Positions 24,902-34,326 are shown, counted from the first letter of the stretch. The stretch is DNA of 64,000 nucleotides from Jiulongibacter sediminis (GCF_001306455.1 NZ_LGTQ01000006.1:124001-188000), one strand, 5' to 3'. Made by a program: numbers and translations. The notes: a model not told the origin generated them from the sequence alone.

Positions 24902-25738
24902 ATGAAAAAGCTGATTTATTTAATCGTACCACTGTTGCTTTCGGCATGTAATGCAGAGCAAACTCAAACAGAAGAGAAGACTGAAAATCAAACAGAACAA
25001 CCAGCCGGAGAGGAATCAAAGGCCGTTAACATTGAAGAAAAAGAAGAAGGCGGTTATGCCAGAGAATCTGCCTGGGATGAGCTCCTGAAAGATCATGTAG
25101 ATGACAAAGGCATGGTAGACTATGGCGGAATGAAGAAGGACAGAGAAAAGCTGGAAGGGTATCTCAAAGAGATTTCAGCTAATGGCCCGGCAAAAAACTG
25201 GTCAAAAGATGAAAAAATGGCGTATTGGATAAACGCCTACAATGCATTTACAATAAAACTAATTCTGGACAATGAAGGAGTAAGCAGTATCAAGGATATC
25301 GGGCCCGCAGCTCAGATCCCCTTTGTAAATACTCCTTGGGATATCAAGTTTATTGAGATTGAGGGTAAAAAGTACGATCTCAATAATATCGAACATGGCA
25401 TTTTGAGAAAGGATTTTAAAAAAGACCCCAGATATCACTTTGCCCTGGTATGTGCCGCAAAGTCTTGCCCGAGATTGAGAAACGAGGCCTACACGGCCAA
25501 AAAGCTGGATAAGCAGCTTGAAGAGGAAGCGGAGGTATTTCTCAATAATGAGGAGAAGAACATCATCAATAATAATGAGGTGAAAATCTCGCCGCTGTTT
25601 AAATGGTACAGCAAAGACTTTGAAAGAAAAATGGGAATCGCTGAATGGATTAACACCTACTCTGATGATAAGGTAGATAAGAAAATGGACAAGTTCAGCT
25701 ATACAGATTACAGTTGGGAACTCAACGGATCCTTCTAA
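24902..25738 (+). CDS. DUF547 domain lipoprotein
   Basis: A 278-residue lipoprotein from the ATG at 24902, which gives a lipobox 'PLLLSACNAE' (Cys17). A Glu/Gln/Thr-rich linker covers residues 18-50. The DUF547 core then shows 'WSKDEKMAYWINAYNAFTI', 'NNIEHGILRKDFKKDPR', 'HFALVCAAKSCPRLRNEAY' and a terminal 'ISPLFKWYSKDF'. The Cys and His residues of 'CAAKSCP' and 'EHG' are typical of the family and suggest a papain-like or metal site. Function unproven. A hairpin terminator follows. Confidence 0.85.
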   Translation: MKKLIYLIVPLLLSACNAEQTQTEEKTENQTEQPAGEESKAVNIEEKEEGGYARESAWDELLKDHVDDKGMVDYGGMKKDREKLEGYLKEISANGPAKNWSKDEKMAYWINAYNAFTIKLILDNEGVSSIKDIGPAAQIPFVNTPWDIKFIEIEGKKYDLNNIEHGILRKDFKKDPRYHFALVCAAKSCPRLRNEAYTAKKLDKQLEEEAEVFLNNEEKNIINNNEVKISPLFKWYSKDFERKMGIAEWINTYSDDKVDKKMDKFSYTDYSWELNGSF

Positions 25739-25762
25739 CCGAAGGTGATTCAATTATAAATC

Positions 25763-25795
25763 AAAAGCCGGTGGACAAAGCGTTCGCCGGCTTTT
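25763..25795 (+). terminator. Terminator after the DUF547 gene
   Basis: AAAAGCCGG (25763-25771) pairs with CCGGCTTTT (25787-25795) around a 15-base loop, with T-rich sequence after it. Confidence 0.7.
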
Positions 25796-25874
25796 ATTGT
25801 GGATTTTTCTCTACGCCCTCCACGCTTTCATCAGCGGTATAAACATTTCAAAGACGAACTCAAAAGGAGCATAA

Positions 25875-26657
25875 ATGGGCAAAAATAAGGATGTATTTAT
25901 AAGTAAGCAGATTGATGAGAAAATCGTCAACTTCAAAAACGGAGTTGATTTTGTGATTACTTTTTTCAGCGAACTTTCATTGAAAAATATAATCTGGACA
26001 GAGCTGTTTAATCAATGCTACCAGATAGGGTTGCGGTCGCTTCCTTTGATCACACTTACCGGTTTTGTGACCGGGCTTGTTTTTACACAGCAATCACGGC
26101 CTTCGCTTCAGGAGTTTGGTGCCACGTCTTGGCTTCCCAGCCTTGTGGCCATTGCTATGGTTCGGGCTCTGGCTCCGCTTGTCACTTCTATTATCGCTGC
26201 TGGCAGAGTGGGTTCAAACATCGGAGCTGAGCTGGGAAGCATGAAAGTGACTGAGCAAATAGCTGCGATGGAAGTATCGTCTGTAAATCCTTTCAACTTT
26301 TTGGTGGTGAACAGAGTGCTTGCGGCCACTATCACTATTCCTATTTTATCTTTTTACACTGCGGCTGTTGGGCTGACCGGCTCCTTCATCAATATCTACC
26401 TTAACGAGCAAACCAATTTTAACGCTTACATCATAAACGCTTTTGACAGCATAAACTTTCTGGATTTGGGCTCCGCCCTGGTAAAGGCCATCTTATTTGG
26501 TTTTACAATAGGCATGGTGGGTTGCTATAGCGGGTATAATGCAGAAAAGGGAACTCTGGGTGTAGGTAAGGCCGCAAATGCCGGAGTTGTAAAATCAATA
26601 TTTATCATTTTTCTCATTGAGATTTTTGTGGTTCAGGTCACAAATTCTTTGAGATAA
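25875..26657 (+). CDS. mlaE: MlaE family ABC transporter permease
   Basis: A 260-residue inner membrane protein with five to six helices. Family patterns include 'LPLITLTGFVTGLVFTQQS', 'VRALAPLVTSIIAAGRVGS', 'GAELGSMKVTEQIAAMEVS' (the conserved coupling helix) and 'GFTIGMVGCYSGYNAEKGT'. It is the permease of an Mla/TGD-type retrograde or anterograde phospholipid transporter. It is followed by the ATPase and the MCE-domain subunit in one operon. A good AAAGGAG lies nine bases before the ATG. No MlaB or MlaC gene is present, which is usual in Bacteroidota. Confidence 0.92.
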   Translation: MGKNKDVFISKQIDEKIVNFKNGVDFVITFFSELSLKNIIWTELFNQCYQIGLRSLPLITLTGFVTGLVFTQQSRPSLQEFGATSWLPSLVAIAMVRALAPLVTSIIAAGRVGSNIGAELGSMKVTEQIAAMEVSSVNPFNFLVVNRVLAATITIPILSFYTAAVGLTGSFINIYLNEQTNFNAYIINAFDSINFLDLGSALVKAILFGFTIGMVGCYSGYNAEKGTLGVGKAANAGVVKSIFIIFLIEIFVVQVTNSLR

Positions 26658-26672
26658 AACCAACCTCAACTT

Positions 26673-27440
26673 ATGAAAGAGAACGTTTTGAGAATCAGAA
26701 ACCTTTACAAATCTTTTGGCGATTTAGACGTGCTAAAGGGTGTTGACCTTGATCTCAATCAAAGTGAAAATCTGGTGGTTTTGGGTAAATCAGGAACCGG
26801 TAAATCTGTACTAATCAAAATCATTTCGGGACTAATTACAGCTGATAGCGGAGAGGTGAATGTGCTGGGTTTTGATATGAACACCATCACCAAAGAAGAC
26901 CTGATTTTCTTGAGACTCAAAGTAGGCTTTTGCTTTCAAAACAGTGCCCTGTATGACAGCATGACCATCGGAGAAAATATTGAGTTTCCGCTCAAATACG
27001 CCTTGAAAACCATCAGCAGACAAGAAATTGAAAAAAGAACCGACCGGGTGCTGGAGGCTGTCGGGCTGAGACAAACAAAGAACCAAATGCCTGCTGAGCT
27101 ATCGGGAGGTCAGAGAAAACGAATTGGCATTGCCCGTACAATTGTCATGAACCCCGAACTCATTCTTTATGATGAACCTACAGCGGGGCTTGACCCCATC
27201 ACCTGTGTGGAAATCAATAATCTGATATTGGAGGTAAAGGAGGAATACCAGGCCAGCTCCATTATCATTACTCACGACCTTACCTGTGCCAAGCAAACCG
27301 GTGACAGGGTGGCTTTACTACTGGAAGGTTCTTTTCAAAAAGAAGGGACTTTCAGTGAAGTATTTAACAGCCATGCAGAAAACAAAGTAAAACAGTTCTA
27401 TGACTACAACTTCATGGAGCAAGAAACCATTAAAATTTAG
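26673..27440 (+). CDS. mlaF: MlaF family ABC transporter ATP-binding protein
   Basis: A 255-residue ATPase with Walker A 'LGKSGTGKSVLIK', Q-loop 'VGFCFQNSALYDSMT', signature 'LSGGQRKRIGIAR', Walker B 'LILYDEPTAGLDPIT' and the switch 'IIITHDLTCAKQT'. The 'SALYDSMT' segment is characteristic of MlaF. It energises lipid movement through the MlaE permease encoded 15 bp upstream, and the MCE subunit starts 6 bp downstream. Confidence 0.93.
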   Translation: MKENVLRIRNLYKSFGDLDVLKGVDLDLNQSENLVVLGKSGTGKSVLIKIISGLITADSGEVNVLGFDMNTITKEDLIFLRLKVGFCFQNSALYDSMTIGENIEFPLKYALKTISRQEIEKRTDRVLEAVGLRQTKNQMPAELSGGQRKRIGIARTIVMNPELILYDEPTAGLDPITCVEINNLILEVKEEYQASSIIITHDLTCAKQTGDRVALLLEGSFQKEGTFSEVFNSHAENKVKQFYDYNFMEQETIKI

Positions 27441-27446
27441 ACAAAC

Positions 27447-28469
27447 ATGGAAACAGCGAAAAGAAATGCAAAAGTAGGCCTGTTTATGATTATTGGCCTG
27501 GTGATTTTCGGTGCTGGTGTGCTTCTGATCAGCAATATGCGGAAAATATTTACCAAGAAAATTGAGGCCTTTGCGGTCTTTCAGGACGTATCAGGCCTTA
27601 CTAAAGGAAACAATGTACTGTTTTCAGGAGTAAAAGTGGGCACGGTTGAAGATCTGGAGTTTGTACCAAATGAAGGGGTAAAAGTCACCTTTCTGATTGA
27701 ACAGAAATCTCAAAAATACATCTATAAAGATGCTGATTTGAAGATCGGCTCTGATGGCCTTATCGGCAATCCATTGCTGGTGATTAGTGGAGGCTCGGCT
27801 TCTGCGGGAGCCATAGAAAATAATCACCAGTTTAAAATCAGCAAAGAAGATACGCAGCAGGATATGCTGGCAACGCTTCAGGAAAACAATAAAAATATAC
27901 TGGCCATCACTGAGGATTTGAAATCACTGATTGGCGGAATAGAGGAAGGGCAGGGGAATCTGGGAAAGCTTATCAAAGATGAATCACTATATAAACAAAT
28001 AGATCAGACCCTCGGGCAGCTTAGAGTCAGCTCATATGCCATCAATGAAATGAGCAAAAACCTAAATCAGTTCAGCTCTACGCTGACAAATCCGGAGTAC
28101 CTTCCATATCAGCTATCTCATGATAACTCAATCATGCCAGCACTGCAGAATACCGTTTCTAATCTGGAAAAGGGAAGCAGTTCTCTTCAAAGTACAGCTC
28201 AAAAAGCCGATAAGCTTGTGGCCAATGTCAATCAGGATTTGAGTCAGATTCTCAGCAGCGACAGTAGTGCTTTGGGTGTGCTGCTCCATGACCCTGAAAT
28301 GGCCGATTACATGAAAAGCACGCTGGTGAATGTAGAAAGCGGTACTGAAAAACTGGATGATAACCTGGAGGCCTTAAAACACAGCATTTTCTTCAGAGGG
28401 TATTTCAGAAAGAAAGAAAAAGCACGTAAAGAGGCTGAAGACCGAGCACGACTTACTTCCGTTCAATGA
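27447..28469 (+). CDS. mlaD: MlaD/MCE domain lipid transport protein
   Basis: A 340-residue protein with one N-terminal transmembrane helix (residues 12-30), a single MCE domain at about 38-115 ('FQDVSGLTKGNNVLFSGVKVG', quoted in part as 'VSGLTKGNNVLFSGVKVG', and 'YKDADLKIGSDGLIGNPLL'), and a long C-terminal helical region with coiled-coil character. MCE proteins form hexameric rings that shuttle phospholipids across the periplasm. The C-terminal helices are longer than in Enterobacterial MlaD and could form a tunnel or needle, as in PqiB-like proteins. The last 25 residues are strongly charged. Confidence 0.9.
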   Translation: METAKRNAKVGLFMIIGLVIFGAGVLLISNMRKIFTKKIEAFAVFQDVSGLTKGNNVLFSGVKVGTVEDLEFVPNEGVKVTFLIEQKSQKYIYKDADLKIGSDGLIGNPLLVISGGSASAGAIENNHQFKISKEDTQQDMLATLQENNKNILAITEDLKSLIGGIEEGQGNLGKLIKDESLYKQIDQTLGQLRVSSYAINEMSKNLNQFSSTLTNPEYLPYQLSHDNSIMPALQNTVSNLEKGSSSLQSTAQKADKLVANVNQDLSQILSSDSSALGVLLHDPEMADYMKSTLVNVESGTEKLDDNLEALKHSIFFRGYFRKKEKARKEAEDRARLTSVQ

Positions 28470-28596
28470 GGTGAAGGGAATCAATTCCCCAGAATCAGAT
28501 AGCATTCTACATTTTGAGTTGCCCATCTGGTCAAAAACAGCATGGAATATTTATTTGATCTAAGAAGACAAAACGAAGAACATAAATTTTAACAAA

Positions 28597-28755
28597 ATGC
28601 TCATTTTTCTTACCACATTATTTCTCTTAGGACTCAAAGGCAAAAAAGTAGCCGGCGTTGAGGGTGATATGGGTACAGAAAGTAATGAGGAAAAGATTTT
28701 TGTTCTACGTAAGAAGCTTTTTTTCAATAAGTTGAAAAAATTTATTCGGAAATAA
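28597..28755 (+). CDS. Possible small membrane protein (52 residues)
   Basis: An ATG-started frame of 53 codons in the 352-bp gap between mlaD and the next gene. It would encode a hydrophobic N-terminus ('MLIFLTTLFLLGLKG'), a short acidic middle and a basic, Phe/Lys-rich tail ('KLFFNKLKKFIRK'). It is followed within 17 bases by a strong terminator, which supports a transcribed unit here. No family is recognised, and it may instead be an untranslated leader or small RNA. The stretch 28470-28596 before it holds nothing I can identify. Confidence 0.35.
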   Translation: MLIFLTTLFLLGLKGKKVAGVEGDMGTESNEEKIFVLRKKLFFNKLKKFIRK

Positions 28756-28771
28756 AACCTACGCTCTTAAC

Positions 28772-28803
28772 AAAAAAAGCTCGCATTTCTGCGAGCTTTT
28801 TTT
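28772..28803. terminator. Strong bidirectional terminator
   Basis: AAAAAAAGCTCGCA (28772-28785) pairs perfectly with TGCGAGCTTTTTTT (28790-28803) around a 4-base loop. A-run and T-run flanks make it effective in both directions, ending the mla or small-ORF transcript and the convergent lipoprotein gene. Confidence 0.92.
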
Positions 28804-28821
28804 GATTGTAAATCTCAAGGC

Positions 28822-29199
28822 TTAGCTTTCAATATCAGTCTTTATTTCTTCTTTTTCGTTTTTTACCTTGGCTTCAAACGTATTCCAATCTTCGACGGCG
28901 TTGTCTTTCAAATCAGATAAGTCTTTCTCAAGTTTCTCTTTCTGCAAGTTTAACTCATCAATGACGTTATTGGCCGCGTTATCGTCATCCACGCTGTTTT
29001 CCGCTTCTTCAATCTTGTCATTGAGCTCTTCAATGGCATCGTTGAGCTCACCTTCCAGTTCGCTCATTTTGTCCTGCGTTTCGTCCATCACTTCTTCCAT
29101 GGTGTCTTCTACATCATCTTGAGTGGTGTTGTTATTACAAGCTGTTGCCGTGATGAGCATAGCTACAAATCCAACACTTAATACTTTTACCTTTTTCAT
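28822..29199 (-). CDS. Acidic coiled-coil lipoprotein
   Basis: A 125-residue protein with lipobox 'LITATACNNN' (Cys21). The mature part is almost entirely a charged helix with heptad-like spacing ('MSELEGELNDAIEELNDKIE', 'LNLQKEKLEKDLSDLKD') and is very rich in Asp and Glu. It probably forms a coiled-coil in the periplasm, in the manner of small stress-linked Bacteroidota lipoproteins. No domain family is recognised. Function unknown. Confidence 0.7.
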   Translation of the reverse strand: MKKVKVLSVGFVAMLITATACNNNTTQDDVEDTMEEVMDETQDKMSELEGELNDAIEELNDKIEEAENSVDDDNAANNVIDELNLQKEKLEKDLSDLKDNAVEDWNTFEAKVKNEKEEIKTDIES

Positions 29200-29349
29200 A
29201 ATCGTTTTGTTTTAGTTCACCCGTGAATCAAAAAAGACTGTTCCGCCCCTTCAGACTGTGGAATCTATGGAACAGTCTTTTCATATAGATTTCTGAAGCA
29301 AAACAATTGATTTTGCAGATGTTAAACTCAAAATAGAAAAGGTAAGATT

Positions 29350-29970
29350 ATGAACAAGATGATAATGAGTGCGGGCCTGTGGCTGATCATATGTGCCTGT
29401 AGTACCGGAAGAAACGCAATAACGACTACACCAAAAACAGATAATAGTAGCTACAAAGTAGTGGACGTACTGGATTCAGATGATGAGTTTCAGACAGTGG
29501 AAAACGCTTATGAGGTCGCAAACCTCGATATGGCCGTTTTTGATAAAAAAAGCCTGATGGCTGAGATTGATGAAATAAACACTTACATGGGCGAAACGGG
29601 CCATGCTTATCTGGCAGACAAAGGCATTGTGGTGTCCTTTGAGCGGGGTGATATTTTTGGCCTGAGCGATTACGTGCCTAGCAATAAGGCTCAGTCTGAT
29701 TACCAGAAGCTGGTAAAAGCACTAAATACTTTTGAGGGAACTGTGATAGTGGCAGGTAAAACCAATTATTCTGCCGATGACAATTCAGCGAATGAGGCTC
29801 ATAAGAGGGCCGTCAAAGTCGCCAAGTTTATTTCAAAGTCTTCTATTGACAAAAATCGAATCTTAATTGACGACCTGGGGGTAAGTTTTTCTTCGGAGAT
29901 GAACAGAAACGCCCGTGTAAAAAATGACGATCGTGTGGTAGAATTTCTGATTATTCCCAAAAGAGTATAA
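29350..29970 (+). CDS. OmpA-like domain lipoprotein, divergent
   Basis: A 206-residue protein with lipobox 'LIICACSTG' (Cys17). Residues 85-205 align by eye with the C-terminal domain of the OmpA lipoprotein at 22367-23077: 'GIVVSFERGDIFGLSDY' against its 'GVIVALDQGDIFESDEF', 'GTVIVAGKTNYSADDNSA', 'AHKRAVKVAKFI' and a terminal 'DDRVVEFLIIP'. The Asp expected for diaminopimelate binding is not clearly conserved ('GKTNYSADD'), though the Arg is. It may be a paralogue with altered peptidoglycan binding. A terminator follows. Confidence 0.7.
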   Translation: MNKMIMSAGLWLIICACSTGRNAITTTPKTDNSSYKVVDVLDSDDEFQTVENAYEVANLDMAVFDKKSLMAEIDEINTYMGETGHAYLADKGIVVSFERGDIFGLSDYVPSNKAQSDYQKLVKALNTFEGTVIVAGKTNYSADDNSANEAHKRAVKVAKFISKSSIDKNRILIDDLGVSFSSEMNRNARVKNDDRVVEFLIIPKRV

Positions 29971-29991
29971 GGTGACAGAGGTATGATTACA

Positions 29992-30034
29992 AAATGCCGC
30001 CCCGGTATCTAACCTGAGGCGGCATTTCATTTTT
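29992..30034 (+). terminator. Terminator after the second OmpA-like gene
   Basis: AAATGCCGCC (29992-30001) pairs with GGCGGCATTT (30018-30027) around a 16-base loop and leads into a T-run. Confidence 0.85.
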
Positions 30035-30098
30035 TTGAGCTCATTGGATCGCAATAGAGCAATAATAACTAGCCTATTCGGGCAGTATCGCTAATTTT

Positions 30099-30623
30099 CT
30101 ATTTTATAGGCACATCCACTGAGGTTTTATCCCAGTTGAGGTTCATGATAACTTCATCCTCAGTTCCAAGTGACATCGAAATGGTAAACATCTCCCGACT
30201 TTCAGAGGTTTGCTCAGCAGGAACCTCCACTCTTATCAGATCATCTTCTTCACTGTAATTAGTACCCCACTGACCGGTTTGTTTATTGAGAATTATGGTC
30301 CAGTCTCCTGGTGTAGGGATAGTCCAAAGCGTGTATTCACCGGCAGGCACACTGGCTCCGGCAAAATCAACATCTCTGCTAAAATTGATCAAAGTTGCCT
30401 CGTTTGCTCCTGTACGCCAAACCTGATCATAGGGCACAAGCTCACCAAAGATAACCCTTCCTTTTACAGCAGGTTGGCAGTAGGTAACTTTAACGCTTAA
30501 ATCACCCGAGGTCAGCTCGGTAGAAGTTCCCGGACTATGGCTTTTGGTCCAGTTCTTAAACACAAAAAAGAGTACAACTAAAACGGCGGCTATCGCCAGA
30601 AGAATTTTGAGTAGTTTAGGCAT
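30099..30623 (-). CDS. DUF2911 domain protein
   Basis: A 174-residue protein from the ATG at 30623 (an in-frame TTG lies nine codons upstream). An N-terminal helix (residues 4-22) anchors or exports it. The DUF2911 pattern is clear: 'VTYCQPAVKGRVIFGELVPY', 'QVWRTGANEATLINFSRDV', 'VPAGEYTLWTIP' and 'WTIILNKQTGQWG'. This family is common in Bacteroidota, predicted periplasmic, and of unknown function. Confidence 0.88.
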   Translation of the reverse strand: MPKLLKILLAIAAVLVVLFFVFKNWTKSHSPGTSTELTSGDLSVKVTYCQPAVKGRVIFGELVPYDQVWRTGANEATLINFSRDVDFAGASVPAGEYTLWTIPTPGDWTIILNKQTGQWGTNYSEEDDLIRVEVPAEQTSESREMFTISMSLGTEDEVIMNLNWDKTSVDVPIK

Positions 30624-30670
30624 GAGGGAAGGATTATTATTGTTTTTCAAGAAACGACAAAGTACTCTAA

Positions 30671-33600
30671 TTAATTCACAGAGAAGTTGAAAGAATCTGT
30701 AACGCCTTCGTCGGTATTATTGGAGGTAGAAAAAACGGACATTCCATTAACAAAAATATTGATGGTATAAGTACCAACGTTTCCACCGTCCTCCAAAACC
30801 GATACTGATGCCACATAGTCTCCCGGTGGTAATTGCATAGGGTATGTTCTCAAACCTCCCTCGGGAGTTGTTCCAAAATCACCCGCTCCGCTAATGTATA
30901 AAGAGAATACATCATCTTTCGCAGACCCGGAATCATAAATTACAATGGTCACATTATAACCGGGTTCTGCACTTACAGGTATCTCATCTTCCTGGCCTTC
31001 TCCATCATTGTCTTTTCCGTCACCAGAAAGCTCATTTCCAGTACCGCCCATGCTTATCAGCTCGGGGTCTTTGTCACTGTCCACCACGGTGCGACCAATG
31101 TCAGCGATATCTTCTTCGTTACAGCCATTCTCTTTAATTCGACTGTTCATTTCTGCCAAAGAACTCTCCTGACCGCTTATCTGATCTAAAAGAGCATTAA
31201 GGTCATACGAACCCAGATTATACTGCCCGGTTTCAGCTTCGTAAGAAGGGCATTGGCTGAGATAGCTTAATTGAAAATACAACTCTTTCCCCTGATCAAT
31301 ACTTCCTCGCAGATTTTCATAAGCACTCAAAGCCTGAGCGTAAGCAAAAGCGGCCATTTGATTTTGACAAAGATCTGATGCCCTGTCATTCACTTCTTTC
31401 AGAAAACGATTTTTAAAGCCGATATAATCACTCTGGAAACTATTGATTTGACCTATAACTGAAGAATATTCTGAAGCCAACGTTGCAAGGTTTTCACACT
31501 CCTCAAGAGCCTCTTCTTCCAATTCCTCTTTTAACTCTTCATCCGAAACACATTTCCCGTTTTCATCAGGAAGGTATCCGTCTTTGCAATCGCAGTTCCC
31601 GGTCGTTGTATTCAATTCAGCATTGGGGTCGCCACATTCATTGACATTGACCTGAGCCTCCGCCGATAACCCTTGTATTGTTGCCGAAATTGTGAACGTT
31701 CCTGAAACATCTCCAATACCACTAGCCCCTGAAAGGCTGACCCTGTTGGTGATATCCAAAGTCTCACCAAGTGCATTGACACCAATAACCACAAACCCAG
31801 GGTTATCCCCCACGCCTATTGTTTGCTCTGCCGGGTCGATACTAATAGCGGTGAATACATCCCCTTCCGGTTGACAATTCCCCTGAAAATCAGGACTGAA
31901 GCCCTCTTTGCATTGACAGTCACCATCAATTTCCTCAGCATTAGGGTCGGCACAGCCACCTACTGCAACTATGGCGGAGGCAGAGACTCCCCGATAGGTA
32001 AAGGTCTTTTGATGAACTCCCTCTTTGCCCGGAAAAAAGGGTTGAGGACTCACCTCTTGAGTAACATCAAAGCTTTCTCCGGTAGAGTCAGTGTAAGTTA
32101 CCTGAAAACTGACCTCCTCTGAAACATCAATCCTTACTGATGACGGACTTACGGTTAAAGTAGCCTGACCTTCAGGAATTTCAGCGTCATCAGGCACACA
32201 AATTCCCTGGTCATTACGGGTATACCCTTCAATACAATCGCAGGTCTCGGTAGCAGAATTCCAGGCGGTGAATGGTTCTGTACAAGAGGTATCAGTGGGC
32301 ACACTATCTGTCTCACTCACTGCCTGTTGCTCAGGAGTCAGGCATTGCGTTTGATCCTCATTCCATTTATTTGGAGATGCACAATCGCAGATATACCCTG
32401 TTTTTGCTTCATTTAAAACTTTGACTGTATTTTCTACCTCGCAGGCCACATCCGCTACACAAATCTGGTTCTCTGAATCCCAGACATAACCTTCTTTTTC
32501 TTCACACTTCTCCTGCTCTATTAGCTCTTCTTCCTCTCCCAAATCTATCCGGAGCGTGAACTGATAATATGTTCTTGAAGGAAGCTCTAACTCAAACTCC
32601 GGAGTAGTACTCACCCCTTCATAAGAAGTCAATATACCTACTCGCCTGTATTGATCAGGATCCATTCTCATATAGAACGAATACCGACCGTTTTCATCGG
32701 TGGTCAGTTTACGGCAATTATCACCGGTAAACATCACCAGAGATGGAAACGGAGGAGTAACTGTAGCTCCTTCAAGAGGTTTCTGAGTACCACTGGAAAT
32801 GACCCGTCCATTGAAATAAACCGGAATATTCTTTTTGAGCTTTTCAATGATGGCGTCTAATTGATTCAGGTTATTACTAGCCCCGGCCCGGAAATAGCGG
32901 TTTTCCAGCAATTGGTCTTCCATTTGTTCTATTAATCCATCGTCAAAGGTTTTTGCACGAGAAAAGTCAAGTTGGTCATTCCCCAGGAGGCGTCTGATCC
33001 AATTAAGGTCAATGTCATCAAAAAGATACTTTTCCAGATCGGCATCATTGCAATAGCTGATATTCTGAAGGCTATTTCTTACACCTTGCTGGATAGCCGA
33101 CGCTTTTTCATTGATCTGTTCCCGATACTTCGCAAAACCTGGCTCTTTAACATAAATGGAATAGATGGTAGCCAGGTCATAGTAATTTTCATTTCCTATT
33201 CGTCTCAGCCACTGGATAATAGCCCAAACATCATCTGCCCCATTTTTACCACTGGTGGCCGGGGCACCATGCCAGCTTTTGTTGAAATAAAAATAGAGAT
33301 TCTTGTTCTCTTCATATATGTGATAATATGGGCCACTACTGATGGAATAAGAGAGTGGACAGGCCGAAACGACATTCGGAAATTTATCTCTGAACTGCTT
33401 TTTCTTTGTGGTAAGAGAATTATACTCTCCCTGATTATTCATACAGCCCTGCCCATAGTTTCTCTCCAGAATACCCCCTGCTCGTTTTGCCGCTGCCAAA
33501 AGCTCTTTACCCACCTCAAAAAGGTTAGCGACTATATCACCGAGTATAGGAATTTCCCCTCCGTAATTTGCTCCAAATTCAAACAGACCTTCTATGCGGC

Positions 33601-34318
33601 CGGTAGGATCATCCTCATTCAAAAGAGAAATCAGATTTCCCGCCATATTAATCTGAGTTCCATATTGATCATTGACTTGGGTGTATATGTTATCCATATC
33701 TCCCACAAAATCCGCGATAGGCCCTTTAAACCCCCAATTACGTACTTCGGCTTCCAGTTTTGATTCAAAATCAGGGGCCTCTTCATCCCATTCCCCTATT
33801 TTTTCAAGACCCTCTGCTATTTTCAGGATTTTAGCATTGGCATGGTTATACAGTCCCTGCAGGTCGGAATATATTTGTTGGCTTTCCTTGTCAATGACAC
33901 TGTCAAAAGCATTCCCGATTTCATTTTCCACACGGGTTTTGATCATATCCTGAAGTCTTCCGCTTAAATCTGCTTTGGGGTCATAATCAGGGTCTTCCTT
34001 AATGTTGGTGTAAATTTCCTTTGCCTTATTGAAATAATCTGTGGGGGTTTCTTCAGGGTCAATCCCCCAAGCCTCGTACTGGGCCAGCATATCTTTCCAG
34101 TACGTTTGCTCCATGACAATATCTTCCGCAGAACCGTAACCTGAATCTAGCCATTCTTCTATCTGTCCCTGAATTTTGGCATTTATCTCTTCCGCAGCCT
34201 TGTTCTTAAAGGTTTCGGGGTCAAAATTATTTTCAACCACACCTTGTCCATATACCGTCAAAGAACAAATAAAGAAGCTTATAATGGGGTATATTATATT
34301 TCTCAATCTCAGTTTCAT
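30671..34318 (-). CDS. Large modular secreted protein with EGF-like and Ig-like repeats
   Basis: A 1215-residue protein with a signal peptide ending 'LTVYGQG'. Residues 25-500 are mostly helical with no recognised family. About 510-600 is a carboxypeptidase-regulatory-like domain ('GRVISSGTQKPLEGATVTPP', 'KLTTDENGRYSFYM'). From about 610 to 950 short cysteine-rich units of pattern CxC-x2-GY/F ('CDCIEGYTRNDQGICVPD', 'CQCKEGFSPDFQGNCQPEG', 'CDCKDGYLPDENGKC') alternate with two BIG/Ig-like domains ('TLTVSPSSVRIDVSEEVSF', 'ISIDPAEQTIGVGDNPGF'). A helical region and a final beta-domain follow. No type IX sorting domain is visible. It starts eight bases after the beta-barrel gene, so the two are co-transcribed. 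Confidence 0.75.
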   Translation of the reverse strand: MKLRLRNIIYPIISFFICSLTVYGQGVVENNFDPETFKNKAAEEINAKIQGQIEEWLDSGYGSAEDIVMEQTYWKDMLAQYEAWGIDPEETPTDYFNKAKEIYTNIKEDPDYDPKADLSGRLQDMIKTRVENEIGNAFDSVIDKESQQIYSDLQGLYNHANAKILKIAEGLEKIGEWDEEAPDFESKLEAEVRNWGFKGPIADFVGDMDNIYTQVNDQYGTQINMAGNLISLLNEDDPTGRIEGLFEFGANYGGEIPILGDIVANLFEVGKELLAAAKRAGGILERNYGQGCMNNQGEYNSLTTKKKQFRDKFPNVVSACPLSYSISSGPYYHIYEENKNLYFYFNKSWHGAPATSGKNGADDVWAIIQWLRRIGNENYYDLATIYSIYVKEPGFAKYREQINEKASAIQQGVRNSLQNISYCNDADLEKYLFDDIDLNWIRRLLGNDQLDFSRAKTFDDGLIEQMEDQLLENRYFRAGASNNLNQLDAIIEKLKKNIPVYFNGRVISSGTQKPLEGATVTPPFPSLVMFTGDNCRKLTTDENGRYSFYMRMDPDQYRRVGILTSYEGVSTTPEFELELPSRTYYQFTLRIDLGEEEELIEQEKCEEKEGYVWDSENQICVADVACEVENTVKVLNEAKTGYICDCASPNKWNEDQTQCLTPEQQAVSETDSVPTDTSCTEPFTAWNSATETCDCIEGYTRNDQGICVPDDAEIPEGQATLTVSPSSVRIDVSEEVSFQVTYTDSTGESFDVTQEVSPQPFFPGKEGVHQKTFTYRGVSASAIVAVGGCADPNAEEIDGDCQCKEGFSPDFQGNCQPEGDVFTAISIDPAEQTIGVGDNPGFVVIGVNALGETLDITNRVSLSGASGIGDVSGTFTISATIQGLSAEAQVNVNECGDPNAELNTTTGNCDCKDGYLPDENGKCVSDEELKEELEEEALEECENLATLASEYSSVIGQINSFQSDYIGFKNRFLKEVNDRASDLCQNQMAAFAYAQALSAYENLRGSIDQGKELYFQLSYLSQCPSYEAETGQYNLGSYDLNALLDQISGQESSLAEMNSRIKENGCNEEDIADIGRTVVDSDKDPELISMGGTGNELSGDGKDNDGEGQEDEIPVSAEPGYNVTIVIYDSGSAKDDVFSLYISGAGDFGTTPEGGLRTYPMQLPPGDYVASVSVLEDGGNVGTYTINIFVNGMSVFSTSNNTDEGVTDSFNFSVN

Positions 34319-34326
34319 AACGGTAA

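Noticed and set aside
32972-33763. A 263-codon open frame on the + strand
   Set aside because: Antisense to the large modular protein gene, whose signal peptide and repeats support the - strand frame. The + frame shows no family.
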